Shown here: piece by piece, positions 1 to 5,774 of the stretch
Layout of the letters: each line of letters begins with the position of its first letter
Position numbering within the stretch: the first letter of the stretch is position 1
NCBI GenBank assembly: GCA_023229605.1
Contig: JALNYY010000103.1
Coordinates: 1-15,886 of the forward strand
DNA from: Methylobacter sp.
GTDB lineage: Bacteria; Pseudomonadota; Gammaproteobacteria; Methylococcales; Methylomonadaceae
Direction: 5' to 3'
DNA length: 15,886 nucleotides
Made by a program: the position numbers and the translations under genes
The notes under the pieces: generated by a model
The model's input: the letters and a program-made list of their open reading frames with translations, nothing else
Databases searched by the model: none
Told to the model about the DNA's origin: nothing

Positions 1-132
1 AAGGGTCATCCATGGCCCTCTGGCAACGCGCTGCATCCTTGCAGCGCCCCTTCGGGCTATTTCCGCCGAAAGCTCCGGTGCTCGGCGCGGCAAACGGGAG
101 AAATACCGTCTGTGCGTAACATCAGTTATTGA
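1..132 (+). CDS. C-terminal tail of an unknown reading frame (partial at window edge)
   Basis: Frame 1 is open from the first base to a TGA at 130-132, giving 43 residues that end in GEIPSVRNISY. The piece is basic and Cys/Pro-rich. I recognise no domain, and the start lies outside the window. The DNA is also strongly structured: GCGCTGCA/TGCAGCGC (28-47), GCCC/GGGC (46-57) and CGCCGA/TCGGCG (64-87). It may therefore be a hairpin-rich non-coding leader rather than a gene. The next gene starts 29 nt after the stop. Translation of this piece is uncertain. Confidence 0.3.
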   Translation, partial: KGHPWPSGNALHPCSAPSGYFRRKLRCSARQTGEIPSVRNISY

Positions 133-161
133 TTATATTCATAGCTCACACAGGAGGTTTC

Positions 162-440
162 ATGCCTAAATCTATTTTTGATCGCGTTATGGACTGGCCG
201 TATCACCCGCGGGCGATTATTGCGCTCAGCTTTGCCGGTTGCTTCGCCGCTACGATACAGGGTGGCGGGCCGGCATGGGCGGCGCTGGTTGCATCGGCTA
301 TTGCCGCGCCCTTTGCCGCCCTGGTTTTGTTCATGCCCTACCTGGCTGGGGTCATGCTATCAGCTTTCGCTCTCTCGCTGCCTTCACTGATCCGAGCCAT
401 TCAAGCGGCTCTTCACAAGTCAGTTCCTGCGACTCGCTAA
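162..440 (+). CDS. Small hydrophobic membrane protein, unknown function
   Basis: A 92-residue protein. I chose the ATG at 162 because AGGAGG (152-157) lies four bases upstream; a longer frame from TTG at 129 has no such site. After a short polar N-terminus (MPKSIFDRVMDWPYHPRA) two hydrophobic stretches follow, about residues 17-33 and 36-70, rich in Ala, Gly and Phe. The C-terminus is amphipathic and basic. This suggests an inner-membrane protein with two or three passes. I recognise no family. It points toward the minus-strand phage tail-gene remnant at 462-660, so it may be cargo of, or left over from, an integrated element. The strong ribosome site and membrane-like composition argue that it is real. 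Confidence 0.55.
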   Translation: MPKSIFDRVMDWPYHPRAIIALSFAGCFAATIQGGGPAWAALVASAIAAPFAALVLFMPYLAGVMLSAFALSLPSLIRAIQAALHKSVPATR

Positions 441-461
441 GCTGCCAGCCGGTGCAGTTCG

Positions 462-660
462 CTATGATGAGGCCTCCAACTCTGATGTCTTTTTGCGCGA
501 GGACAAAAAACCGCTGTACACCTCCTGAAGAGCGCCATAATCCGCCATATCCAGCGATTCCAGAACATTCGGCGCGACCTCGCAGAGGTTGGCGAACAAG
601 GCGAGTTCTTTTTCAGCGGAACTGCCTTTAGCTTTGTCATACGCTTGTAAATCCCTTACT
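462..660 (-). pseudogene. 5'-truncated phage tail assembly chaperone (Mu gp41 / P2 gpE type)
   Basis: On the minus strand, the frame read from 659 down to the TAG at 462-464 begins VRDLQAYDKAKG, continues with EKELALFANLCEVAP and ESLDMADYGALQEVYSGFLS, and ends in ELEASS. This matches the pattern of the 'phage tail assembly chaperone E/41/14' family (PF10109), whose members typically run ...VRDL...EKE..LFANL..V.P..ESL...DY..LQ...GFL. The usual N-terminal beta-strand part is missing. Upstream, the frame reaches a TGA about 30 codon-positions' worth of sequence away without any ATG, and passes straight into the CCCCGGC/GCCGGGG hairpin at 669-687. No other phage tail genes flank it. I read it as a relic of a Mu- or P2-like prophage. 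The family call rests on motif recall, not on an alignment. Confidence 0.6.
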
Positions 661-668
661 TTAGTATT

Positions 669-687
669 CCCCGGCCTTATGCCGGGG
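669..687 (-). terminator. Hairpin downstream of the transglycosylase gene, terminator-like
   Basis: CCCCGGC-cttat-GCCGGGG is a perfect 7-bp GC-rich stem with a 5-nt loop, 62 nt past the stop of the minus-strand gene ending at 749. There is no good T-run on either side, so intrinsic termination would be weak. It also marks the exact break of the phage tail gene remnant. Confidence 0.4.
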
Positions 688-748
688 CCTCATTGAAGCA
701 ACATCAATAATGCTGCCGACCAACACCGTATCCCCCGTGATGACCTTG

Positions 749-1831
749 CTAAAGCTCCGCTTGCAACCCCGGTATGCCGATGCGCTGGATGCGCATCGCA
801 TTGTCGCCTTCTTCATAAACCGGCAGCTTCCCTTCCGTTTGCCAGAGCCTGAAGGCGAGCGCATGGGATAAGACGCGAATCGGGTAATCGCGGGGCAACT
901 GCTGTAAATAAGGCTGTATGGTCACGAAATCGGTCGCGCCGTACTGTTGCATGATAAAGCGAAGGCCGCCATTGGCCGGGCCGATGTTATAGGCCAGCAA
1001 GCCCAAAAACAGGTCGCCGTGCATCTGGGCCAGATAATACTTTATTGTAGCGGCGGCGATAAATGCATTATGCCGCGGGTTGAGCGGCGAAGGCTTGCTC
1101 ACCGCCAGCTGTTTGCCGACCTGCTCCATGACCGCTTTAGGCGGCGACGTAATTTGAAACAGGCCGCGCCCGCCGTCCAGGCTGTCTCTGGGCAGGAAAG
1201 AGGATTCTGTCGCGGCGACGCCTTGCAGAAGATTGGGGTCGATGCCGAATGCCTTGGCCGCTTCGGCAATGGCCGGGTTATAGGCCTCTGCACGGTTAAC
1301 CATTTTCAGCAATTGCGCCGGATCGTAACGCCGGTAGGCTGCGTAGACCTGATGAGCCAGCGTAACCCGGCCTGCCTCCTGCTTGCCTCCGACCAACATC
1401 CGGAAATGCCCGAATGCCTGGGCAAAATGGTTCTGCATCACAAACCAGCCGACAACCAGCGCAAAGCTGACAGCCAGGACCGGGGCCATTACCGCTGACC
1501 TGTCCTGCAACCATTTGCGCAGTTTCCACCAGCCTATCAGCAGCACCGCCGCCGCAATGATCAAGCCCAATACGCCGATTGCAAACGGCAATAAACTGGT
1601 GAAAAAACGGGTGCCGGAAAACCGGTTGGCCGAATAGCCCAACAAAATCATGATCGCGGAAACCGCCGTTATTGACAGGCCCAGCGCTTCGAGGCCGATC
1701 ATCAGCAGTCTGCGCCTGAAGCTGCCGACCGGCGCTTTTTCCGGCGGCTTTTGAGCCTTGCGCGGTTTGGGTTTAGGGCCGGCCGCGGGTTTGACGCCGG
1801 CCCGTTTGCGGGGGGGTGCCGGTTTATTCAT
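749..1831 (-). CDS. Membrane-anchored lytic transglycosylase (SLT domain)
   Basis: A 360-residue protein that should cleave the MurNAc-GlcNAc bond of peptidoglycan by the non-hydrolytic transglycosylase reaction. Residues 1-40 are a cytoplasmic Pro/Lys/Arg-rich tail. Three hydrophobic helices follow (about 42-65, 79-101, 112-132), then a periplasmic linker and an SLT/goose-lysozyme-like domain (about 185-330). Visible motifs are the catalytic Glu209 in ATESS, GLFQ (223-226) and AYNIGP (280-285). Most family members carry a signal peptide or a lipid anchor; a three-helix anchor with a basic N-terminal tail is less usual and could tether the enzyme to a complex. The ATG at 1831 has no clear Shine-Dalgarno site, but the nearest upstream ATG runs into a stop at once. 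It is a single gene, convergent with the edge region and divergent from the EF-hand gene. Confidence 0.85.
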   Translation of the reverse strand: MNKPAPPRKRAGVKPAAGPKPKPRKAQKPPEKAPVGSFRRRLLMIGLEALGLSITAVSAIMILLGYSANRFSGTRFFTSLLPFAIGVLGLIIAAAVLLIGWWKLRKWLQDRSAVMAPVLAVSFALVVGWFVMQNHFAQAFGHFRMLVGGKQEAGRVTLAHQVYAAYRRYDPAQLLKMVNRAEAYNPAIAEAAKAFGIDPNLLQGVAATESSFLPRDSLDGGRGLFQITSPPKAVMEQVGKQLAVSKPSPLNPRHNAFIAAATIKYYLAQMHGDLFLGLLAYNIGPANGGLRFIMQQYGATDFVTIQPYLQQLPRDYPIRVLSHALAFRLWQTEGKLPVYEEGDNAMRIQRIGIPGLQAEL

Positions 1832-1947
1832 ACGACTGCCATGGATGGAGGAAGTGTCGCGACCGGTAGGGAACCGGTGCGACCAAACAGGTTATCCGGT
1901 TTCGGCAAGATATTGTGGTACATAGCTAACAAGGGTAGAAATGCTAA

Positions 1948-1953
1948 ATTATA
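1948..1953 (-). promoter_or_regulatory. Possible -10 box for the transglycosylase gene
   Basis: A perfect TATAAT reads on the minus strand (ATTATA on plus), about 117 nt upstream of the start at 1831. No convincing -35 hexamer stands 16-18 bp upstream. The implied leader holds two copies of ACCGGT near 1860-1880. Confidence 0.3.
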
Positions 1954-1995
1954 GCGCGAAAACAAGACCGGACCGGGATATTCCCCTTCCTGCTC

Positions 1996-2038
1996 ACCTA
2001 CATGGATGTAGGTAGTAGAGCAATACAGGAGCTATTGC
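1996..2038. repeat. Double palindrome, probably a dispersed intergenic repeat
   Basis: ACCTACAT-gg-ATGTAGGT (1996-2013) is a perfect 8-bp inverted repeat. Six bases later comes a second hairpin, GCAATA-caggagc-TATTGC (2020-2038). Two unrelated stems side by side in non-coding DNA, with no T-run, look like a short dispersed palindromic element rather than a terminator. Copy number elsewhere in the genome cannot be seen here. Confidence 0.5.
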
Positions 2039-2201
2039 CGGGAGGAGAATAAAAATAATGTTTCATCTGTGATTCCTGTTAAAAAGCTCTTTATGCCTCA
2101 GCAGTCTGGCTTTAGCGGCCAATACCCGCGGCAAAAACTTGCCGGTCAACGACAGACTATACGATTTTTATCGGACGATTCTTTCGATAATGATCATCAA
2201 C

Positions 2202-2246
2202 TTAACATTGGCTGAAAATTCTTAACATTCTTTAACTTAACTTTAC
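2202..2246. promoter_or_regulatory. 10-bp-phased TTAAC/TTTAC array, candidate CpxR-type operator
   Basis: TTAAC occurs at 2202, 2222 and 2232 and TTTAC at 2242, with one more TTAAC at 2237. The first four all sit on one 10-bp register. OmpR-family regulators, CpxR included (GTAAA-N5-GTAAA, reading TTTAC-N5-TTTAC on the other strand), bind half-sites one helical turn apart. A possible -10, TATATT at 2282-2287, lies 36 bp beyond the last half-site, a fitting place for an activator. The same pentamer with the same spacing occurs in the cpxR/CpxP-like control region at 5661-5675. Direct binding is inferred. Confidence 0.45.
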
Positions 2247-2350
2247 CTTTCAGGGCCTGTTCTTACCCCCCTACTGGCCGATATATTGCTCAAGGACTTA
2301 TGTAGTTCTGTTATGTCAGTCAGCCGTTGTCTGTACAAGAACGACACTAC

Positions 2351-2370
2351 CGGACGGCCCCGGCCGTCCG
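2351..2370. promoter_or_regulatory. GC-rich hairpin in the leader of the EF-hand gene
   Basis: CGGACGGCC-cc-GGCCGTCCG is a perfect 9-bp inverted repeat ending 17 nt before the ribosome site GAGGA (2388-2392). With only a 2-nt loop it may form a slightly opened hairpin in mRNA or act as a DNA palindrome. There is no T-run. It might stabilise the transcript or block upstream read-through. Confidence 0.45.
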
Positions 2371-2399
2371 ACAATTAAACCCGATATGAGGATAAAATA

Positions 2400-3326
2400 A
2401 TGAGTATTAGCAGTGTAAACAGCAGCAGTTCCGCAATGATGAGAGGCATGCAGCGTCCCGATCCGTCGAAAATGGCCGAGGATCTATTTTCCAAGCTGGA
2501 TACCAAGGGGCAGGGTTATATTGAGAAAAGCGATTTGGAGGCCGCGCTAGGCAAAGTATCGCAATCGGGCAGCTCAAGCAGTTCCAGCGTAGCGGATGAA
2601 ATGTTCTCCAAGCTGGACGGCAATGGCGACGGCAAGGTCACCAAAGAGGAGATGTCGTCAACCATACAAAAGATAGCCTCCGAACTGGACGGGCCCGCGC
2701 CACGGGCGCGGATGCAAGGCGACGGGGGAGGCATGCCGCCTCCCCCGCCTCAAGGCGGCGCTCAGGGGGCCGGCTCGACAGACAGCGCTTCATCCTCGCA
2801 AGACACCGATCCGGCCGATACCAACGGCGACGGCACGGTGAGCGTCAATGAGGCGCAAGCCTATCAGGCCCTTCAGGCATCGAAAAACGTGTCCGGCTCT
2901 GACGCGTCATCATCGTCTTCCGCATCAAATGCCGATGCGAAGTTAATGCAAATGCTGGCCGGAAACATGCCGCCACCGCCCAAAGATGGCGGCCCGAATG
3001 ATCAAGGCTTTACCAAAGATCAGCTGACTTCAATATCGAAAGAGCTGAGCTCGACAGACAGCCAAAAGTCCAAGGCGATGAGCGACATAGCCGCCAACTT
3101 CGACGCCGCCGATGTCAACGGTGACGGCAAGGTGAGCGGCAGCGAGGCGAAGGCCTATGAGGAATCGAAAAACTCATCCGGCACAGGCGGCAGCACCGAT
3201 ACTTCATCGTCGTCTTCCACAGCAAGCGCCGATGCGCGATTCATGAAACAGATGATGCAATTGCTGCACAGCTACGGAGGCTTAAACCAATCAACGGAAA
3301 ACAGCAGTTTTTCAACTTCCGCATAA
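2400..3326 (+). CDS. EF-hand calcium-binding protein with internal repeat and Ser/Pro-rich linkers
   Basis: A 308-residue protein; the ATG at 2400 follows GAGGA (2388-2392). Three canonical 12-residue EF-hand loops (Asp at 1, Asp/Asn at 3, Asp at 5, Gly at 6, Glu at 12) lie at 73-84 (DGNGDGKVTKEE), 140-151 (DTNGDGTVSVNE) and 238-249 (DVNGDGKVSGSE). A degenerate one lies at 34-45 (DTKGQGYIEKSD). Residues 140-190 and 238-290 are a duplicated unit: EF loop, EA(Q/K)AY helix, poly-Ser linker, then a (N/S)ADA(K/R) Met-rich segment. MPPPPP (112-117) and MPPPP (190-194) break the chain. No signal peptide or membrane span is visible, so it is either cytoplasmic or exported without a Sec signal. It resembles the loosely defined XopAW-like bacterial EF-hand proteins. 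Low-complexity Ser runs and high Ala/Gly suggest a flexible calcium-responsive protein. The phased array upstream hints at control by the adjacent CpxR-like regulator. The biochemical role is unknown. Confidence 0.85.
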   Translation: MSISSVNSSSSAMMRGMQRPDPSKMAEDLFSKLDTKGQGYIEKSDLEAALGKVSQSGSSSSSSVADEMFSKLDGNGDGKVTKEEMSSTIQKIASELDGPAPRARMQGDGGGMPPPPPQGGAQGAGSTDSASSSQDTDPADTNGDGTVSVNEAQAYQALQASKNVSGSDASSSSSASNADAKLMQMLAGNMPPPPKDGGPNDQGFTKDQLTSISKELSSTDSQKSKAMSDIAANFDAADVNGDGKVSGSEAKAYEESKNSSGTGGSTDTSSSSSTASADARFMKQMMQLLHSYGGLNQSTENSSFSTSA

Positions 3327-3353
3327 TGTACCCCCCATGCCATTAAGTTAAGA

Positions 3354-3398
3354 CTTGTTCCGTTCGCCCTGAGCTTGTCGAAGGGTGAGCGGAACAAG
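3354..3398. repeat. Dispersed stem-loop repeat
   Basis: CTTGTTCCG (3354-3362) and CGGAACAAG (3390-3398) are perfect 9-bp inverted arms around a core reading TTCGCCCTGAGCTTGTCGAA. This 'CCTGAGCTTGTCGAAGG' core is familiar as a common interspersed intergenic repeat of proteobacterial genomes (recall, not a search). Confidence 0.6.
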
Positions 3399-3404
3399 CC
3401 GTTA

Positions 3405-3465
3405 AGCTATTCATGGTTCCACAAGGCCTTTAGTCCTGAGCGTAGCCGAAGGATCACCACGAACG
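3405..3465. repeat. Second, decayed copy of the dispersed stem-loop repeat
   Basis: The core CCTGAGCGTAGCCGAAGGAT at 3434-3453 is the sister form of the neighbouring unit (CCTGAGCTTGTCGAAGG). Its flanks, GGTTCCACAAGG and CACCACGAAC, pair only partly. GCCGTTAA (3399-3406) and TTAACGGC (3473-3480) form an outer 8-bp inverted repeat around it. Together with 3354-3398 it fills the gap between the converging EF-hand and cpxA genes. Confidence 0.5.
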
Positions 3466-3483
3466 GCTTAATTTAACGGCATT

Positions 3484-3513
3484 GCTCCCTGCCCGGCATC
3501 GCCGCGCGGGAGC
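3484..3513 (-). terminator. Strong hairpin just after the sensor kinase gene
   Basis: GCTCCC (3484-3489) pairs with GGGAGC (3508-3513), and inside it GCCCGGC (3491-3497) pairs with GCCGCGC (3501-3507) with one mismatch, giving about 12 paired bases around an ATC loop. It sits two bases past the stop of the minus-strand kinase gene (3516). There is no T-run, so it may act as a 3' end stabiliser as much as a terminator. Confidence 0.5.
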
Positions 3514-3515
3514 CT

Positions 3516-4895
3516 TTACTCGGCAAAAGGAATATCTATTTCGATACGCAAACCGCCTTGCGGGCGGTTAGAGGCATGAATACGGCCGCCGTGCGCCTCT
3601 ATCGAGCGATAGGCTATGGCTAAACCCAAGCCTATGCTGTCGACCTTGCCGCGGTCGCCGCTGCGGAAAAACGGCTCGAAAATCGCCGACAAATCGCTTT
3701 CGGCAACTCCCGGCCCCTGGTCGTCGACCGTCACCTGCAAACGGCGCTTGCCGGTATCGAAACGGGCGGCAACCGACACTTCACCGCCTTTTTTGCAATG
3801 CTGGAGCGCATTGCGCAGCACATTTTCAACGGCTCTATGCAGCAATTCGCTACGGCCCTGGACCTGCATTTCCTCTATACCGTCGTAGCGAATCGCAACC
3901 TCATGCCGCTCAGCCTCAAAACGGGCATCCTCGACTATATCGTCCAACAACCCGCCGATGTCGAAATCGTGGCTTTCGCTGCCGGGCACGCCGGCTTCCA
4001 GGCGGGAAAGCACCAGTAATTCGCCGACCAGATCGCTGATCCGCTGCGATTCCCGTTCGATGCGCTCCAGCATCGCCGGCTGTTTTTCCGGCTGCTGCTG
4101 GGCCAGACCGATAGCGGCCTGTATCCGCGCCAGCGGCGAACGCAATTCATGGGAAACATCGTGCAACAGGCGCTGCTGGGCATGCACCAGGCTATGAATC
4201 TGCCCGGCCATATGATCGAAATCCCGCCCCAGGTCGGATAATTCGTCGCGGCGTTTTCCCATCAACGCGCCGACCCTGATATCGAGATTGCCTTGGGCCA
4301 ACGCGGCAAAAGCGTTGCGCAAGCTGCGGATCGGCTTCGCAAAATACCAGGCCAGCGCGGCGCTGAACATCAGGCTGGCAAAAGTGCCGGCCAGAATCGG
4401 CAGCAGCGGCGATGGCGGTTCACGCGGCGGCCTGGGCGGATGTAACAATGGATCATGGGGCGGCGGACGGTCGGCAAAACCGTGTTCGGGCAACGGCACA
4501 AACAGCAAATAACGCTGCCCGTCGTCGCCCGTTACCTGCCGAATCGCCTCCGGATAGGCGGCCTGCTGGAATAAGGTGCGGGCCTGCTGCAAAACCTCGG
4601 GCGCGAGGCTGCGTTGCAGGAGTTCACGGTCTTGACCGTCAACCGCATAAACCGGCGGGAACGGGGCTTCGCGCATCGAATCGAGAAAACCGCGCAAACC
4701 GTCGACGCCGCCATGCCGGATAACATTCTCCGAAACCGCGACAAACGATGCGGCATGCCTGACATCGACCAAATACTTGGCCGCCTCCCCCTGCCAGGCG
4801 TTATGTCTTAACCAGACTGCCGTGCCGACGCCGATGCCGGCCACCAGCAAAGCCAGCCAAAAGGTCAGGAAAAACTTCCAGAACAACCGTCCCAC
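3516..4895 (-). CDS. cpxA: CpxA-like envelope-stress sensor histidine kinase
   Basis: A 459-residue inner-membrane kinase that should sense a periplasmic signal, autophosphorylate on His and pass phosphate to the response regulator encoded just upstream. TM1 spans about 9-28 and the periplasmic sensor about 30-163. TM2 is about 165-185, HAMP about 186-238 and the HisKA dimerisation helix about 239-300, with phospho-acceptor His249 in HDVSHELRSPL. The catalytic domain shows the N-box RNALQH (361-366), G1 DDQGPG (391-396), F-box FEPFF (406-410) and G2 GLGLAI (422-427). The juxtamembrane end of the sensor (about 137-162) is rich in Pro and His (RPPPHDPLLHPPRPP), unlike the well-known enterobacterial CpxA, and could bind metal or be an extended linker. 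It starts 4 nt after the regulator stop, so the two are co-transcribed. The symbol rests on family resemblance and on the CpxR/CpxP-like neighbours. Confidence 0.85.
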   Translation of the reverse strand: MGRLFWKFFLTFWLALLVAGIGVGTAVWLRHNAWQGEAAKYLVDVRHAASFVAVSENVIRHGGVDGLRGFLDSMREAPFPPVYAVDGQDRELLQRSLAPEVLQQARTLFQQAAYPEAIRQVTGDDGQRYLLFVPLPEHGFADRPPPHDPLLHPPRPPREPPSPLLPILAGTFASLMFSAALAWYFAKPIRSLRNAFAALAQGNLDIRVGALMGKRRDELSDLGRDFDHMAGQIHSLVHAQQRLLHDVSHELRSPLARIQAAIGLAQQQPEKQPAMLERIERESQRISDLVGELLVLSRLEAGVPGSESHDFDIGGLLDDIVEDARFEAERHEVAIRYDGIEEMQVQGRSELLHRAVENVLRNALQHCKKGGEVSVAARFDTGKRRLQVTVDDQGPGVAESDLSAIFEPFFRSGDRGKVDSIGLGLAIAYRSIEAHGGRIHASNRPQGGLRIEIDIPFAE

Positions 4896-4899
4896 GCCG

Positions 4900-5595
4900 C
4901 TACTCCTTTACCAATTGATAACCCTGACCGCGCACGGTCTGGATATACGAGCGCCCGTCGCTCTGACAACCCAGCTTCTGGCGGATGCTGCTCATGTGCA
5001 CATCGATGCTTCTGTCGAAACGCGCCAAAGGCCGTCCCAGCGCTTTTTCGGACAGTTCGTTCTTGCTGACGATACGGCCGAAATGCATCGCCAGCGTTTC
5101 CAATAAATTAAACTCAGTGCTGGTGAGTTCCAAATCATGGCCGAACCATGACGCCTTGCGTTTTTCGCCCCAGATTTTCAAAGGACCGGCAATAATCGGC
5201 CCGTTATCGGCGATAGCGACTTCAGACCGGGTCCGGCGCAAAATTGCGCGGATACGCGCCGCCAACTCCCTGGGCGTGCAGGGCTTGGGCACATAATCGT
5301 CCGCCCCCGATTCCAGGCCGATAATCCGGTCCACATCATCGCCTCTGGCGGTAAACATCAGCACCGGAATGCGGCTTTCCATACGAATGCGGGTTAAAAC
5401 CTCGGTGCCTTTTATATCCGGCAGCATGATGTCGAGTATCGCCAACCGGTAATCTCCCGACAAAGCCAGCCGCAATCCGGCCTCGCCATAATGGGCAACG
5501 TCGACCGCAAACCCGTCCCGCTCCAGATAGTCCTTAAACAGCCCGGTCAGTTCTACATCATCGTCAATTATCAAAATCTTCGTCACTCTCGCCAC
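4900..5595 (-). CDS. cpxR: CpxR-like response regulator (OmpR family)
   Basis: A 231-residue DNA-binding regulator. The receiver domain (about 5-120) has the acidic pocket Asp11-13, phospho-acceptor Asp55 (LAILDIMLPD), Thr82 and Lys104 (YVPKP). The winged-helix domain (about 135-230) carries SRTEF-like STEFNLLETLA, the recognition-helix region LARFDRSIDVHMSSIRQKL and the wing TVRGQGYQLV. The FDR(S/A)ID(V/M)H stretch and 'ALGRPL' before it are close to what I recall of CpxR. The frame begins with GTG at 5595. A second GTG at 5586 (residue 4) has a better ribosome site, AAGGTGG five bases upstream, and may be the true start, giving 228 residues. It is the first gene of the pair with cpxA, divergent from the CpxP-like gene across 179 bp. 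It probably autoregulates through the box at 5661-5675. Confidence 0.88.
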   Translation of the reverse strand: MARVTKILIIDDDVELTGLFKDYLERDGFAVDVAHYGEAGLRLALSGDYRLAILDIMLPDIKGTEVLTRIRMESRIPVLMFTARGDDVDRIIGLESGADDYVPKPCTPRELAARIRAILRRTRSEVAIADNGPIIAGPLKIWGEKRKASWFGHDLELTSTEFNLLETLAMHFGRIVSKNELSEKALGRPLARFDRSIDVHMSSIRQKLGCQSDGRSYIQTVRGQGYQLVKE

Positions 5596-5660
5596 CTTCT
5601 CGCTTTGTCGGCGTCATCATAACGTTACGCCATGACAACCGCCACAATACGGGCACCGGA

Positions 5661-5696
5661 TTTACCTGAATTTACATTTCAATAACAGCGCTTTAC
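5661..5696. promoter_or_regulatory. CpxR-type box in the divergent control region
   Basis: TTTAC (5661-5665)-N5-TTTAC (5671-5675) is an exact match to the inverse of the known CpxR consensus GTAAA-N5-GTAAA. A further TTTAC lies at 5692-5696. The box stands between the CpxR-like gene (start 5595, minus) and the CpxP-like gene (start 5775, plus). A possible -10, GATACT at 5709-5714, leads into the latter. Recognition by the local regulator is inferred from consensus and position. Confidence 0.65.
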
Positions 5697-5774
5697 ATGC
5701 GTTGAGACGATACTGAGCACGACGGAAACAACTTTGTTCCGTGTCATTTTCATTAAACCATCGGAGATTTTTTT

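Larger units (their letters stand above)
1832..2399. other. Long intergenic region between divergent genes
   Basis: 568 bp without a supportable gene; the frames here are short and lack protein-like composition. It holds the candidate -10 box at 1948-1953, a double palindrome (1996-2038), a nested hairpin pair at 2103-2158, the phased TTAAC/TTTAC array (2202-2246), a possible -10 TATATT at 2282-2287, and a GC-rich hairpin at 2351-2370. The nested pair consists of AGTCTG/CAGACT enclosing CGGCAA-aaac-TTGCCG. The part from about 2160 onward is AT-rich and looks like the control region of the EF-hand gene. A structured small RNA in 2041-2160 is possible but unsupported. Confidence 0.6.

Noticed and set aside
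437..640. A 67-codon minus-strand frame starting at ATG 640
   Set aside because: It overlaps the tail-chaperone remnant in another frame and has a basic, Trp/Arg-rich random composition; the alternative frame shows the family motif.
947..1498. Long plus-strand frame (183 codons) inside the transglycosylase gene
   Set aside because: It lies opposite a well-supported minus-strand gene, has no protein-like motifs and is typical antisense shadow in GC-rich coding DNA.
3354..3480. CRISPR-like repeats between the EF-hand and kinase genes
   Set aside because: Only two related hairpin units with divergent flanks and no regular spacer; they match the interspersed stem-loop type instead.
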